NCBI GenBank assembly: GCA_050741915.1
Contig: JBOGEX010000140.1
Location: 1 to 14,395, forward strand
Reading direction: 5' to 3'
From: JACCTH01 sp050741915
GTDB lineage: Bacteria; Actinomycetota; Acidimicrobiia; Spongiisociales; ZC4RG35
Length of the DNA stretch: 14,395 nt
The first letter of the stretch is position 1, and each line of letters starts with the position of its first letter. Under the pieces are notes generated by a model. The model saw only the letters and a program-made list of their open reading frames with translations, searched no databases and was not told where the DNA came from. Both the position numbers and the translations under genes were made by a program. This document shows positions 7,520-14,299 of this stretch, piece after piece.

Positions 7520-8191
7520 ATGCGACGCGGAGTCAAACTTTTCGCGGTCGCGCTCGTTTTGTTGGCTGCGCTGCCGGCGAGAGCGGACGACCTAGGAGCC
7601 GCAGTCAACGCAGTCCGCTCACCCGATTTGGTCATCGACGGCACCGTGGATGGTTTCGCCCAGGCAGCGGCCAACCGAATAGCCAGTGGTCAAAGCCTGG
7701 TTCATTCCAACCTCGGTCCTTTGCTCAGCACCTGTTCGTCTGCGGGTGAGGTCCTCGGCTATGGACCGGATGTCCCGACCGTGATGACTGCGTTTGCAAA
7801 TAGCCCGTCGCATTGGACGGTGATCCAGCAGTCGAAGTGGAATGCGATGGGCACCGGGATCGCCACCGATTCGGGGGGACGACTGTGGGTGGCGGTTGTG
7901 TTCTGCGCCCTTCCCACTCAGAGCGTTGCTCCTCCCCCTCCTCCGCCCACCACGGCGCCGCCGCCTCCACCGACCGCGGCACCGCCACCTGCACCGGCTC
8001 CTCGACCCACACCTGTGCAGGCCACTCCCCCAACCCCGACAACCGCCCCGCCTCCGCCGCCGGCGCCGCTGGCGGTCTACCGATTCGGACCGATCCTGAG
8101 TCTCGAGGGCACGCTCTCGCTCTACCTCGGAGCCTCACCGTTCCTCCCACCAGAGGACTGGCAGACCTTCGGGTTCCCGACGATCAGCTGA
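7520..8191 (+). CDS. Secreted CAP/SCP-domain protein with proline-rich linker
   Basis: This is a 223-residue exported protein. Residues 1-22 are a classic signal peptide (MRRGVKLF, a hydrophobic core, then ARA/DD). Residues about 24-130 form a CAP (SCP/PR-1) domain: His62 in LVHSNL, Glu77 in AGEVLGYG, His98 in SPSHW and the closing strand LWVAVVFC. Cys72 and Cys129 are placed to form a disulfide. Residues about 134-190 are a proline/threonine/alanine linker (PPPPPPTTAPPPPP type), and a 35-residue hydrophobic-aromatic tail ends the protein. CAP proteins act outside the cell; bacterial members lack a settled enzymatic role. The linker suggests cell-wall spanning. ATG 7520 is chosen because it starts the signal peptide; no ribosome site is visible. 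Its end overlaps the end of the convergent asd gene by 8 bases, with no terminator between them. Confidence 0.85.
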   Translation: MRRGVKLFAVALVLLAALPARADDLGAAVNAVRSPDLVIDGTVDGFAQAAANRIASGQSLVHSNLGPLLSTCSSAGEVLGYGPDVPTVMTAFANSPSHWTVIQQSKWNAMGTGIATDSGGRLWVAVVFCALPTQSVAPPPPPPTTAPPPPPTAAPPPAPAPRPTPVQATPPTPTTAPPPPPAPLAVYRFGPILSLEGTLSLYLGASPFLPPEDWQTFGFPTIS

Positions 8192-9197
8192 GCAGCTCGG
8201 CGATCTGTACGGCGTTGAGGGCGGCGCCCTTGCGCAGGTTGTCGCCCACCACCCAAAGGCTGATGCCGCCCTCATGGCCAAGTGTTGGCCGCACCCGGCC
8301 AATTAGCACCGCGTCCCGTCCGGTGGCGTCGAGTGGAGTCGGCACCTGGTCGGTCCAAAGCTCGCCTCCCGGAGCATCTGACAGAATCCTCACAGCCTCG
8401 TCGCGGGAAACTGGCCGCGAGAACGAAATGGTGGCGGCCACCGAATGGCCCACCATCACCGGCACCCTGACGCAAGTCGGCTCGATCCGGAGGTCCGGGG
8501 CGTCGAGGATCTTCCGGCTTTCGTGGACGAGCTTCCACTCTTCGTCTGTGTAGCCCGCCTCAGTCTCCGTTCCTGCATAGGGAATCACGTTGAACGCAAT
8601 CGGGCGCACATAGAGATCGCCCCCAGGGTCTTCCCAGCCTCCGCCCGCCAGGGCCGGCAAATCAGCCTGAAGACTCGTGATCTGCCGGCTGAGCTCATCC
8701 ATCCCCCGCTGCCCCGAGCCCGAGACGGATTGATAAGAGGTGACCACCATTCCCTCGATGCGAGCGGCGCGGTGGAGCGGTCCTGCCGCCACCATCAGGG
8801 TCATGGTCGTGCAATTCGGGTTGGAGATGATCCCCTGATGAGTCGCGACCGCCTGGTCGTTCACTCCCGCCACGACCAGGGGCACGGCCGGGTCACGGCG
8901 GAAGGCGGAGCTGTTGTCAACCACCACTGCCCCGGCCGCGGCGAAGGCCGGGGCGTAGGAGCGAGAGCGATCGGCGCCGGCGGAGAAAATGGCGATGTCG
9001 ATGCCATCCGGATCGGCCGATTCCAGGTCCTCGATCTCGATCTCTCCCCAACGGGTCGACGCCAACGAGCCGGCGGACCGGGCCGAGGCCATGAGCCGCA
9101 ACTCGGCCATCGGAAAATCTCGCTCCTCGAGGACGGAGAGCAGGGTTCGGCCCACTGCGCCTGTTGCCCCCACCACCGCCACCCGCCGGTCACTCAT
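8184..9197 (-). CDS. asd: Aspartate-semialdehyde dehydrogenase
   Basis: The enzyme reduces L-aspartyl-4-phosphate to aspartate-4-semialdehyde with NADPH, the second step towards lysine/diaminopimelate, threonine and methionine, in the cytoplasm. The 337-residue length is normal. The NADP loop VVGATGAVG is at 8-16. The catalytic Cys129 sits in SNPNCTT. VRVPVMVGHS at 243-252 carries the substrate-binding Arg and the general-base His251. The C-terminal GDNLRKGAALNAVQIAE is typical. The ATG at 9197 is chosen because the NAD-binding strand begins five residues later and because it overlaps the lysC stop as ATGA, implying coupled translation. An in-frame extension to 9287 would run inside lysC and is not homologous. 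All key residues are present and I see no sign of decay. Confidence 0.95.
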   Translation of the reverse strand: MSDRRVAVVGATGAVGRTLLSVLEERDFPMAELRLMASARSAGSLASTRWGEIEIEDLESADPDGIDIAIFSAGADRSRSYAPAFAAAGAVVVDNSSAFRRDPAVPLVVAGVNDQAVATHQGIISNPNCTTMTLMVAAGPLHRAARIEGMVVTSYQSVSGSGQRGMDELSRQITSLQADLPALAGGGWEDPGGDLYVRPIAFNVIPYAGTETEAGYTDEEWKLVHESRKILDAPDLRIEPTCVRVPVMVGHSVAATISFSRPVSRDEAVRILSDAPGGELWTDQVPTPLDATGRDAVLIGRVRPTLGHEGGISLWVVGDNLRKGAALNAVQIAELLS

Positions 9198-10426
9198 GCC
9201 CCCACCTCTTCGGCGATGAGCGGTGGCTGAAACTCGTGATGAAGGGCCGCCACGGCTTGATCGACCTGATCGCCACGGACGACGCACGAGATGCGGATGG
9301 TGGAAGTCGAGATCATTTCGATGTTGATCGCCGCGTTTGCCAGGGCCCGGAAGACCCGGGCGGCCACGCCGGGGTGAGACTTCATCCCCGCGCCCACCAA
9401 GGACACCTTGCCGATGTCTTCGTCGACTTCGACCGTCTGCGCGCCCAGCCCGTGGGCGACCTTGCCGGCCACCTCGGCGGCGTGGGTGGCGACCGCCTTG
9501 GGAACGGTGAAGCTGATATCGGTCGAGCCATCGTGCCCGATGTTCTGGACGATCATGTCGACGTTGACTCCGCCTTCGGCCAGCGGTTCGAAGAGGTCGG
9601 CGGCCACTCCTGGTTTGTCCGGCACCCCGCGGACGGTGAGCTTGGCCTCAGACCGGTCGTGGGCGATTCCTGAGATGATTGCTTGTTCCATCGTGGTCTC
9701 CTTTACCCAGGTACCGGCTTTCAAATTGAACGACGACCGAACGTGTATCGGAATATTGAAACGGCGTCCGAACTCGACCGACCGGGTCATGAGGACGCCG
9801 GCGCCAGAAGCAGAGAGCTCGAGCATCTCGTCGTAAGAGATCTCCGCCAGCTTTAGGGCACCCGGAACCACGCGGGGGTCGGCCGCAAAGACACCGTCGA
9901 CATCGGAGTAGATCTCGCAGACGTCGGCTCCGAGGGCCGCGGCCAGGGCGACGGCAGTGGCGTCAGAACCACCGCGACCAATGGTCGTGATCTCTTTCGA
10001 AGTCGGGTCGACCCCTTGGAAACCCGCCACGATGACAACCTTTCCTCGGGCCAGACCCTCTTGGATCCGCTCGCCTCTGATCTCTCGAATCCGGGCCGAC
10101 CCATGGGTGCCGTCGGTGAGGATGCCCGCCTGGGAACCAGTCAAGCTCATGGCTTCGACGCCGCGGGCCGAGATCGCCATGGCCAGCAAGGCCATCGTGA
10201 TTCGCTCGCCCGCCGTGAGCAGCATATCCATCTCCCTGGCCGGAGGGTCAGGAGTGATTGCCTCGGCGAGACGGATCAGTTCGTCAGTCGTATCGCCCAT
10301 GGCAGATACGACCACCACGACCTTGTGACCGGCGCCCGTGGTGGAACAGACCCGATCTGCCACGGCGCTGACCAGATCGGGGGTGCCGACCGAGGTGCCA
10401 CCGAACTTCTGGACTATTAGAGACAC
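9194..10426 (-). CDS. lysC: Aspartokinase (alpha/beta type)
   Basis: The enzyme phosphorylates L-aspartate with ATP, the committed and normally feedback-inhibited step of the aspartate pathway. The product has 410 residues. The kinase signature VQKFGGTSVG is at 5-14, TAGERI lies near 72, and the nucleotide-binding IGRGGSDATAVALAAAL follows near 160. Two ACT domains (about 265-340 and 345-405, LTVRGVPDKPGVAADLF and VSLVGAGMKSHPGVAARVF) would bind the effector amino acids. The GTG at 10426 is chosen because KFGGTS must lie close to the N-terminus; GAGG sits 9 bases upstream. Extending the frame to 10789 would cross the divergent promoter and is rejected. An internal start at 9691 would make a separate regulatory subunit. 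It is translationally coupled to asd. Confidence 0.95.
   Translation of the reverse strand: MSLIVQKFGGTSVGTPDLVSAVADRVCSTTGAGHKVVVVVSAMGDTTDELIRLAEAITPDPPAREMDMLLTAGERITMALLAMAISARGVEAMSLTGSQAGILTDGTHGSARIREIRGERIQEGLARGKVVIVAGFQGVDPTSKEITTIGRGGSDATAVALAAALGADVCEIYSDVDGVFAADPRVVPGALKLAEISYDEMLELSASGAGVLMTRSVEFGRRFNIPIHVRSSFNLKAGTWVKETTMEQAIISGIAHDRSEAKLTVRGVPDKPGVAADLFEPLAEGGVNVDMIVQNIGHDGSTDISFTVPKAVATHAAEVAGKVAHGLGAQTVEVDEDIGKVSLVGAGMKSHPGVAARVFRALANAAINIEMISTSTIRISCVVRGDQVDQAVAALHHEFQPPLIAEEVGA
9689..9704 (-). promoter_or_regulatory. Internal ribosome site and start for the lysC beta subunit
   Basis: Inside lysC, AAAGGAG (9704-9698) lies 6 bases before an in-frame ATG (9691-9689) that begins MEQAIISGIAHDRSEAKLTV. 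This is the best Shine-Dalgarno in the window. The start gives a 165-residue product holding only the two ACT domains. It matches the known alpha2-beta2 aspartokinases of Corynebacterium and Bacillus, where the beta subunit comes from an in-frame internal start at the same place. Confidence 0.75.
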
Positions 10427-10516
10427 GAAAGAGGACCTCGATCGGGGCCAAGAGGGACGTGCAATTTGGGGAGCGGATGCTGCAACGAATAGCTTACGAC
10501 CCGGTTCACCCTGCAA
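10427..10516. promoter_or_regulatory. Divergent promoter region, lysC / PPIase
   Basis: Ninety bases separate the lysC GTG from the PPIase ATG. For the rightward gene, TTGGGG (10466-10471) and TAGCTT (10490-10495) are an 18-base-spaced but weak -35/-10 pair. Leftwards, candidate boxes are weaker still. The space is too short for a lysine riboswitch and I see no attenuator hairpin. Confidence 0.3.
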
Positions 10517-11278
10517 ATGACTGATCGTCGCCAACGCCAGAAGGAACAGCGCAGCCAAAAACGCGAAGAAGAGCGCAGGTCCGCCACCCGTCGCGAGTTC
10601 CGCCGTCGCATCCTGATTGCCATCGGAGTGGGTATCGGCCTGGCGGCCATCTTGCTTCTCATCAACCTGGGGCCGGCCGAGCCCGGGCTGCCTCCCGGCT
10701 ACGCCGGCTTTCGCAATCAGTCGACTGCTTGCGGCGCCGATCAGGTTCCCGAATGGGAGCCCAGGACCTACCCCGCCCCCGAAGGTCAAGGCGCCCTACC
10801 GAGCACCGCCACGATCGAGACCTCGTGCGGGCCGATCGTGATCACCCTGAATCAGGACGCCCCGGAAACAGTCAATTCCTTTGTCTTCCTGGGTAGGGAG
10901 GGCTTTTACGAGGGCCTAGTGATCAATCGGATCATCGACAACTTCGCCCTATATGGCGGGGATCCCAATGCCGACGGAACTGGCAACGCCGGCTATCTGC
11001 TGCCCGACGAACTCCCGGGTGAGGATTTCGACTACACCGAAGGAGTGGTGGCGATGTCGAACATTGGCGGCGGCACAGGCGGCAGCCATTTCTTCATAGT
11101 GATCGGCCCCGACGCCAGGGTCCTAACAAACACCTTCTCAGTCCTCGGCACCGTGACGGACTCGCAAGACACTATCAATGAGATCGTCGATATCCCCCGT
11201 GCACCGGCCATCGGGTCGAGTGAGAGAAGTCGTCCCACCGAGACGGTATACATCGAGTCGGTGACCTTCTCGGATTGA
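10517..11278 (+). CDS. Membrane-anchored cyclophilin-type peptidyl-prolyl isomerase
   Basis: This 253-residue protein has a strongly basic N-terminus (1-31, RRQRQKEQRSQKREEERR), one membrane segment (about 32-51, ILIAIGVGIGLAAILLLIN), a short linker and an extracytoplasmic cyclophilin domain (about 97-252). Domain marks are TIETSCGPIVITL, APETVNSFVFL, the core INRIIDNFALYGGDP, GVVAMSN and GSHFFIVIG. The catalytic Arg138 and Phe143 are kept. The usual Gln of the QGGDP loop is Tyr146, the Gln before FFI is His191, and the usual aromatic/basic loop is LTNTFSVLG, so isomerase activity may be weak or altered. Cyclophilins catalyse cis-trans isomerisation of X-Pro bonds; this one would act on exported proteins. 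No clear ribosome site precedes ATG 10517. It heads a run of three genes, with 13 bases to the next. Confidence 0.85.
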   Translation: MTDRRQRQKEQRSQKREEERRSATRREFRRRILIAIGVGIGLAAILLLINLGPAEPGLPPGYAGFRNQSTACGADQVPEWEPRTYPAPEGQGALPSTATIETSCGPIVITLNQDAPETVNSFVFLGREGFYEGLVINRIIDNFALYGGDPNADGTGNAGYLLPDELPGEDFDYTEGVVAMSNIGGGTGGSHFFIVIGPDARVLTNTFSVLGTVTDSQDTINEIVDIPRAPAIGSSERSRPTETVYIESVTFSD

Positions 11279-11291
11279 CTTCGAAGAACGA

Positions 11292-12122
11292 TTGATCGAC
11301 CTCCACTGCCATTCCAGTGCCTCCGATGGCTCGGATGAGCCCGCCGCGCTCATACAGCGGGCGGCGGGAGTGGGAGTCCGGGCCCTCGCCCTCACCGACC
11401 ACGACACTCAATCAGGGGTCAATGCGGCTGCAGTGGAAGCGGGCAACGTGGGAATCGAGCTCGTTCCCGGCACCGAGCTCTCACTGGCCTGGGAAGGCGG
11501 AGCCATGCATCTCGTGGTGCTGTTCCTCCCTCCCGGGGCGGGTCCGCTCCAGGACCGACTATCGGCTATCCGGAGCGCCCGCCATGCCCGCAATCTCGAG
11601 ATCCTGGAAGCGCTGACGAGCCTCGGGGTTCCGGTGAGAGCCGAGGAGGTGGCTTCGTTGGCGGGTGGCGAGTCGGTCGGCCGTCCCCACATCGCCGCGG
11701 TGATGGTTAGCCGGGGATATGTCGAGTCGATCACGGAGGCCTTCGATCTCTATCTCGGGTGGGGACGGCCGGCGTACCGCCCCCGCTGGCGGCTTTCTCC
11801 CGAAGAGGGGATCGGTTTGGCATTGGAGTCGGGCGGAGTGCCGGTTTTGGCTCATCCCCACACACTCGGCCTCAATAGTTCTGAGGAGGTTTCGACCACG
11901 CTCCGGCGATTGAGAGAGGCAGGCCTGAAAGCGATGGAGTGTTATTGCCCTCCCTACTCGCCAATCGAGCGCGAGGGCTACGTGGCGCTGGCGGCCAGGT
12001 TCGGCCTCTTGCCCTCGGGTGGGAGCGATTATCACGGAGCCTTCAAGCCCGGCATCGAAATGGGAGTAGGGCGAGGCGACCTGGCCGTGCCGGAGGGCCT
12101 GCTCGATGCCCTCCGTCCATGA
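11292..12122 (+). CDS. PHP-domain metal-dependent phosphoesterase (YciV/RNase AM-like)
   Basis: This 276-residue cytoplasmic protein belongs to the PHP family (polymerase and histidinol phosphatase). Metal ligands stand in the expected order: His5 and His7 in DLHCHS, Asp12, Asp36-His37 in LTDHDT, Glu62 in PGTELS, His73, His133 in GRPHIA, His188 in LAHPH, and Asp246/His248 in GGSDYHG. The closest known types are the 3',5'-nucleoside bisphosphate phosphatases and the 5'-3' exoribonuclease YciV/RNase AM; sequence alone does not decide between them. The TTG at 11292 is chosen because the first metal motif begins at residue 3, leaving no room for a later start. It follows the PPIase stop by 13 bases. 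Its stop overlaps the murJ start as ATGA, so the two are probably translated together. Confidence 0.85.
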   Translation: MIDLHCHSSASDGSDEPAALIQRAAGVGVRALALTDHDTQSGVNAAAVEAGNVGIELVPGTELSLAWEGGAMHLVVLFLPPGAGPLQDRLSAIRSARHARNLEILEALTSLGVPVRAEEVASLAGGESVGRPHIAAVMVSRGYVESITEAFDLYLGWGRPAYRPRWRLSPEEGIGLALESGGVPVLAHPHTLGLNSSEEVSTTLRRLREAGLKAMECYCPPYSPIEREGYVALAARFGLLPSGGSDYHGAFKPGIEMGVGRGDLAVPEGLLDALRP

Positions 12123-13678
12123 AGCGGCCTCTCGGTTTCGGCGGCGCGGCCCTCATCGTCTCGGGATCGGTATTGCTGTCCCGACTGCTCGGCCTGGGGC
12201 GGGAGACTCTCCTGGCGGCGTTGCTCGGGGTGAGTGCCGAAGGCGACATCTACCGCTACGCCTTCGTCGTCCCCGACTTTCTCAACTATCTCCTCGCCGG
12301 CGGGTTCCTCAGCATCACCTTGATTCCAATTCTCTCCCGGCGGATCGAAGAAGGTGACGAGGAGGCTTTGCATCGGGATTTTTCGGCGGTGTTCCGATGG
12401 GTCGGCCTCGCCATCGTCTCTTTAACGGCGATCATGATGGTGCTCGCCGACCACGTTTGCCGGGTCGCTTTCCCAACACTTGATGGGGCCCAACTCGATC
12501 GAGTTGTGACCCTGACCCGCATTGTCCTCCCTGCCCAGGTTGCCTTTGTGCTGGGAGCCTTGTTGATGGCTTACCAGTATTCGAAGCGGCGTTTCCTGTA
12601 TCCGGCCCTGGCACCGGTGATCTACAACCTCGGCATCATCATCGGAGGTTTGGTTGGTGCCGCCGAGGATTCCAACCGCGCTGCCGGTTTCATCTGGGGT
12701 GCCCTGGTCGGCGCCGTCGTCGGAACCCTGATCCTGCAATGGGTCGGAGCGCAGCGGGCCGGACTGCAGTGGGCGAGCGGCCCGTCGACCGCGGTCCGGT
12801 CGTATCTCACCCTCGCCTTCCCGCTGATGATCGGGCAGTCGGTGACGGTCCTCGACGAGCAATTTCCCCGCCTTTTTGGCCAGCTCGGTGGGGCGGGATC
12901 GACCGCTGCCCTGTCGTTCGGACGGATGCTCAACATGCTGCCTGTCGGCATGATCGCTCAAGCCGCGGCCGTGGCCAGCTATCCATTTCTTGCCCGCTTG
13001 GTCGCGGCCGGCGACGGCGAGCGGGCGGATCGAATCACGCTCCGCGCCTTGCGGGGATCGACGTTCGTCTCGATGGCCGCGTTGGCTTTCTTCTTTGGAG
13101 CCGCCTCCCCCTTAGTCCGCCTCGTCTACGAATGGGGTCGGTTTGGGGCGGCAGACTCGGCGCAGGTGGCGATACTTCTGGGTTGGTTCGCGCTGGCGAT
13201 CCCCGCTTGGGGGATCCATCAGATCCTCGGACGATGGTTCTATGCCCACCGCCGGATGTGGATTCCCGTTGCCATTGGGACCGGGTCCACGGTGGTCGCC
13301 ATCCCTTTGTCGTTTGTGCTCTTTGATACCGCCGGGGTCGAGGGGTTGGCCCTGGCCAGTTCGACCGTAATGTGGCTCTACACGATCGCCCTTGCTCTGC
13401 TCTGGGCATATCGACGGCCCGACCGATGGCGGCCGCTCCTCTCGATAGTGGCGCGCTCGTTGCCACTCGCCCTGGTGGCGGCTGTCCTCATCCGCGTGCT
13501 CAATGACGCGTTGGCGCCGCCGGGAGCGCTCGGAGCGCTCTTCATGGCAGTGGCATCGCTTGCGGTTTTGATCTCGTCCTTCGCCCTCGGAGGCCGGCCG
13601 CTGCGACTCGACGAGGCCAAGCCGAGTTGGTGGCGAGGTCCTAGCGAACCGGAAACTGACCCCGACGCTCCGGTGTGA
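12119..13678 (+). CDS. murJ: Lipid II flippase MurJ (MviN family)
   Basis: This is a 519-residue integral membrane protein made almost wholly of hydrophobic segments, as in the 14-helix MOP/MviN flippases. It moves lipid-linked peptidoglycan precursor (lipid II) across the inner membrane. The N-terminal signature aligns without gaps to E. coli MurJ: SRLLGLGRE holds the equivalents of Arg18 and Arg24, and GDIYRYAFVVPDFL holds Asp39. The E. coli Arg52/Glu57 positions read Asn and Gly (LNYLLAGG), a change that seems common outside proteobacteria. A second marked segment is YLTLAFPLMIGQSVTVLDE. A short acidic tail (EPETDPDAPV) ends the protein. The ATG at 12119 overlaps the PHP stop; an in-frame extension to 11939 lies inside the PHP gene and is rejected. 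It ends tail-to-tail with the epsilon-like gene, overlapping by 38 bases. Confidence 0.9.
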   Translation: MKRPLGFGGAALIVSGSVLLSRLLGLGRETLLAALLGVSAEGDIYRYAFVVPDFLNYLLAGGFLSITLIPILSRRIEEGDEEALHRDFSAVFRWVGLAIVSLTAIMMVLADHVCRVAFPTLDGAQLDRVVTLTRIVLPAQVAFVLGALLMAYQYSKRRFLYPALAPVIYNLGIIIGGLVGAAEDSNRAAGFIWGALVGAVVGTLILQWVGAQRAGLQWASGPSTAVRSYLTLAFPLMIGQSVTVLDEQFPRLFGQLGGAGSTAALSFGRMLNMLPVGMIAQAAAVASYPFLARLVAAGDGERADRITLRALRGSTFVSMAALAFFFGAASPLVRLVYEWGRFGAADSAQVAILLGWFALAIPAWGIHQILGRWFYAHRRMWIPVAIGTGSTVVAIPLSFVLFDTAGVEGLALASSTVMWLYTIALALLWAYRRPDRWRPLLSIVARSLPLALVAAVLIRVLNDALAPPGALGALFMAVASLAVLISSFALGGRPLRLDEAKPSWWRGPSEPETDPDAPV

Positions 13679-13859
13679 CCGCATCGTAAGGATCGTCGGG
13701 ATGGGGGTCCTGATACGCCGACACCCAGGCCGAGGGACGGCGACGGGGGGGAAGAGTGGCGCGGGCGGTCGCTCTTTCGTCGAGCAGTCGACGGAAAACA
13801 GCGGCGATCACTGCCGCCTCGTACTCGTCGGCGCCTCCTCTGATCTCGACCGCGGTCAC
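13641..13859 (-). CDS. Acyl-CoA carboxylase epsilon-like small protein
   Basis: This 72-residue protein begins VEIRGGADEYEAAVIAAVFRR and continues with a basic proline stretch and PSAWVSAYQ. The pattern (beta strand with Gly, an acidic-start amphipathic helix, basic linker, late Trp) is that of the small epsilon subunits of actinobacterial acyl-CoA carboxylases, which help hold the biotin and carboxyltransferase subunits together. The match is by eye only. The GTG at 13859 overlaps the epimerase stop as GTGA, with GGAG 8 bases upstream inside the epimerase gene, so the two are coupled. The partner carboxylase subunits are not in the window. The last 38 bases overlap the end of murJ on the other strand. 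Confidence 0.5.
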   Translation of the reverse strand: MTAVEIRGGADEYEAAVIAAVFRRLLDERATARATLPPRRRPSAWVSAYQDPHPDDPYDAVTPERRGQFPVR

Positions 13860-14263
13860 AACGATGGCTCCACTAGCTCGATCAGAGTACCGGCGACATC
13901 AACAGGATGAACAAAGGCGATCCGCGCCCCGCGACCCCCGAGGCGAGGCACATTGTCGATGAGACGAGCGCCGGCTTGGCGGAGATGGGAGAGCGATGCC
14001 TCGATGTCCAATACCGCATAGGCCACGTGGTGAAGGCCTTCTCCTCTCTTTTCGAGAAATCGTCCCACCGGTGAGGAGGGAGTGAGGGGAAGAAGGAGCT
14101 GGATGAAGGAACCGCCGAGAGGGAGAAGGGCCTCTTCGACGCCCTGGCTCTCGACCACCTCTCGGTGGCTGGGTTCGATTCCATAGCGCGTTCGATAGCC
14201 GTCGATAGCGGCTTCGAGATCGCGCACGGCGATGCCGACGTGGTCGAGGTTGTAAGCCAGCAC
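13856..14263 (-). CDS. mce: Methylmalonyl-CoA epimerase
   Basis: This is a 135-residue VOC-superfamily enzyme. It interconverts (2S)- and (2R)-methylmalonyl-CoA, linking propionyl-CoA carboxylation to methylmalonyl-CoA mutase and succinyl-CoA. The two beta-alpha-beta-beta-beta halves are clear: LDHVGIAVRDLEAAIDGY at 6-23 and GLHHVAYAVLDIEASLSHL at 76-94. Metal ligands match the family set: His8, Gln54 (SFIQLLLPL), His79 and Glu129 (TLIELVEP). Length is normal. The GTG at 14263 is chosen because the first His motif follows within eight residues and no ATG is in frame. GAATGAAAAG just before it offers only a weak ribosome site. The pairing with an epsilon-like gene supports the propionate/methylmalonyl role over other VOC functions. 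Confidence 0.88.
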   Translation of the reverse strand: MLAYNLDHVGIAVRDLEAAIDGYRTRYGIEPSHREVVESQGVEEALLPLGGSFIQLLLPLTPSSPVGRFLEKRGEGLHHVAYAVLDIEASLSHLRQAGARLIDNVPRLGGRGARIAFVHPVDVAGTLIELVEPSL

Positions 14264-14299
14264 CTTTTCATTCTGTTCTGAAAATACGGTTCCCGTTCC

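Noticed and set aside
9198..9287. Thirty-residue extension of asd
   Set aside because: It is Arg/Ser-rich and inside lysC; the NADP-binding strand begins right after the ATG at 9197.
10427..10789. In-frame N-terminal extension of lysC to 10789
   Set aside because: KFGGTS is always near the aspartokinase N-terminus, and the extension would run through the divergent promoter into the PPIase gene.
11939..12118. Sixty-residue extension of murJ
   Set aside because: It lies wholly inside the PHP gene in another frame; the ATG at 12119 gives the usual MurJ N-terminus.
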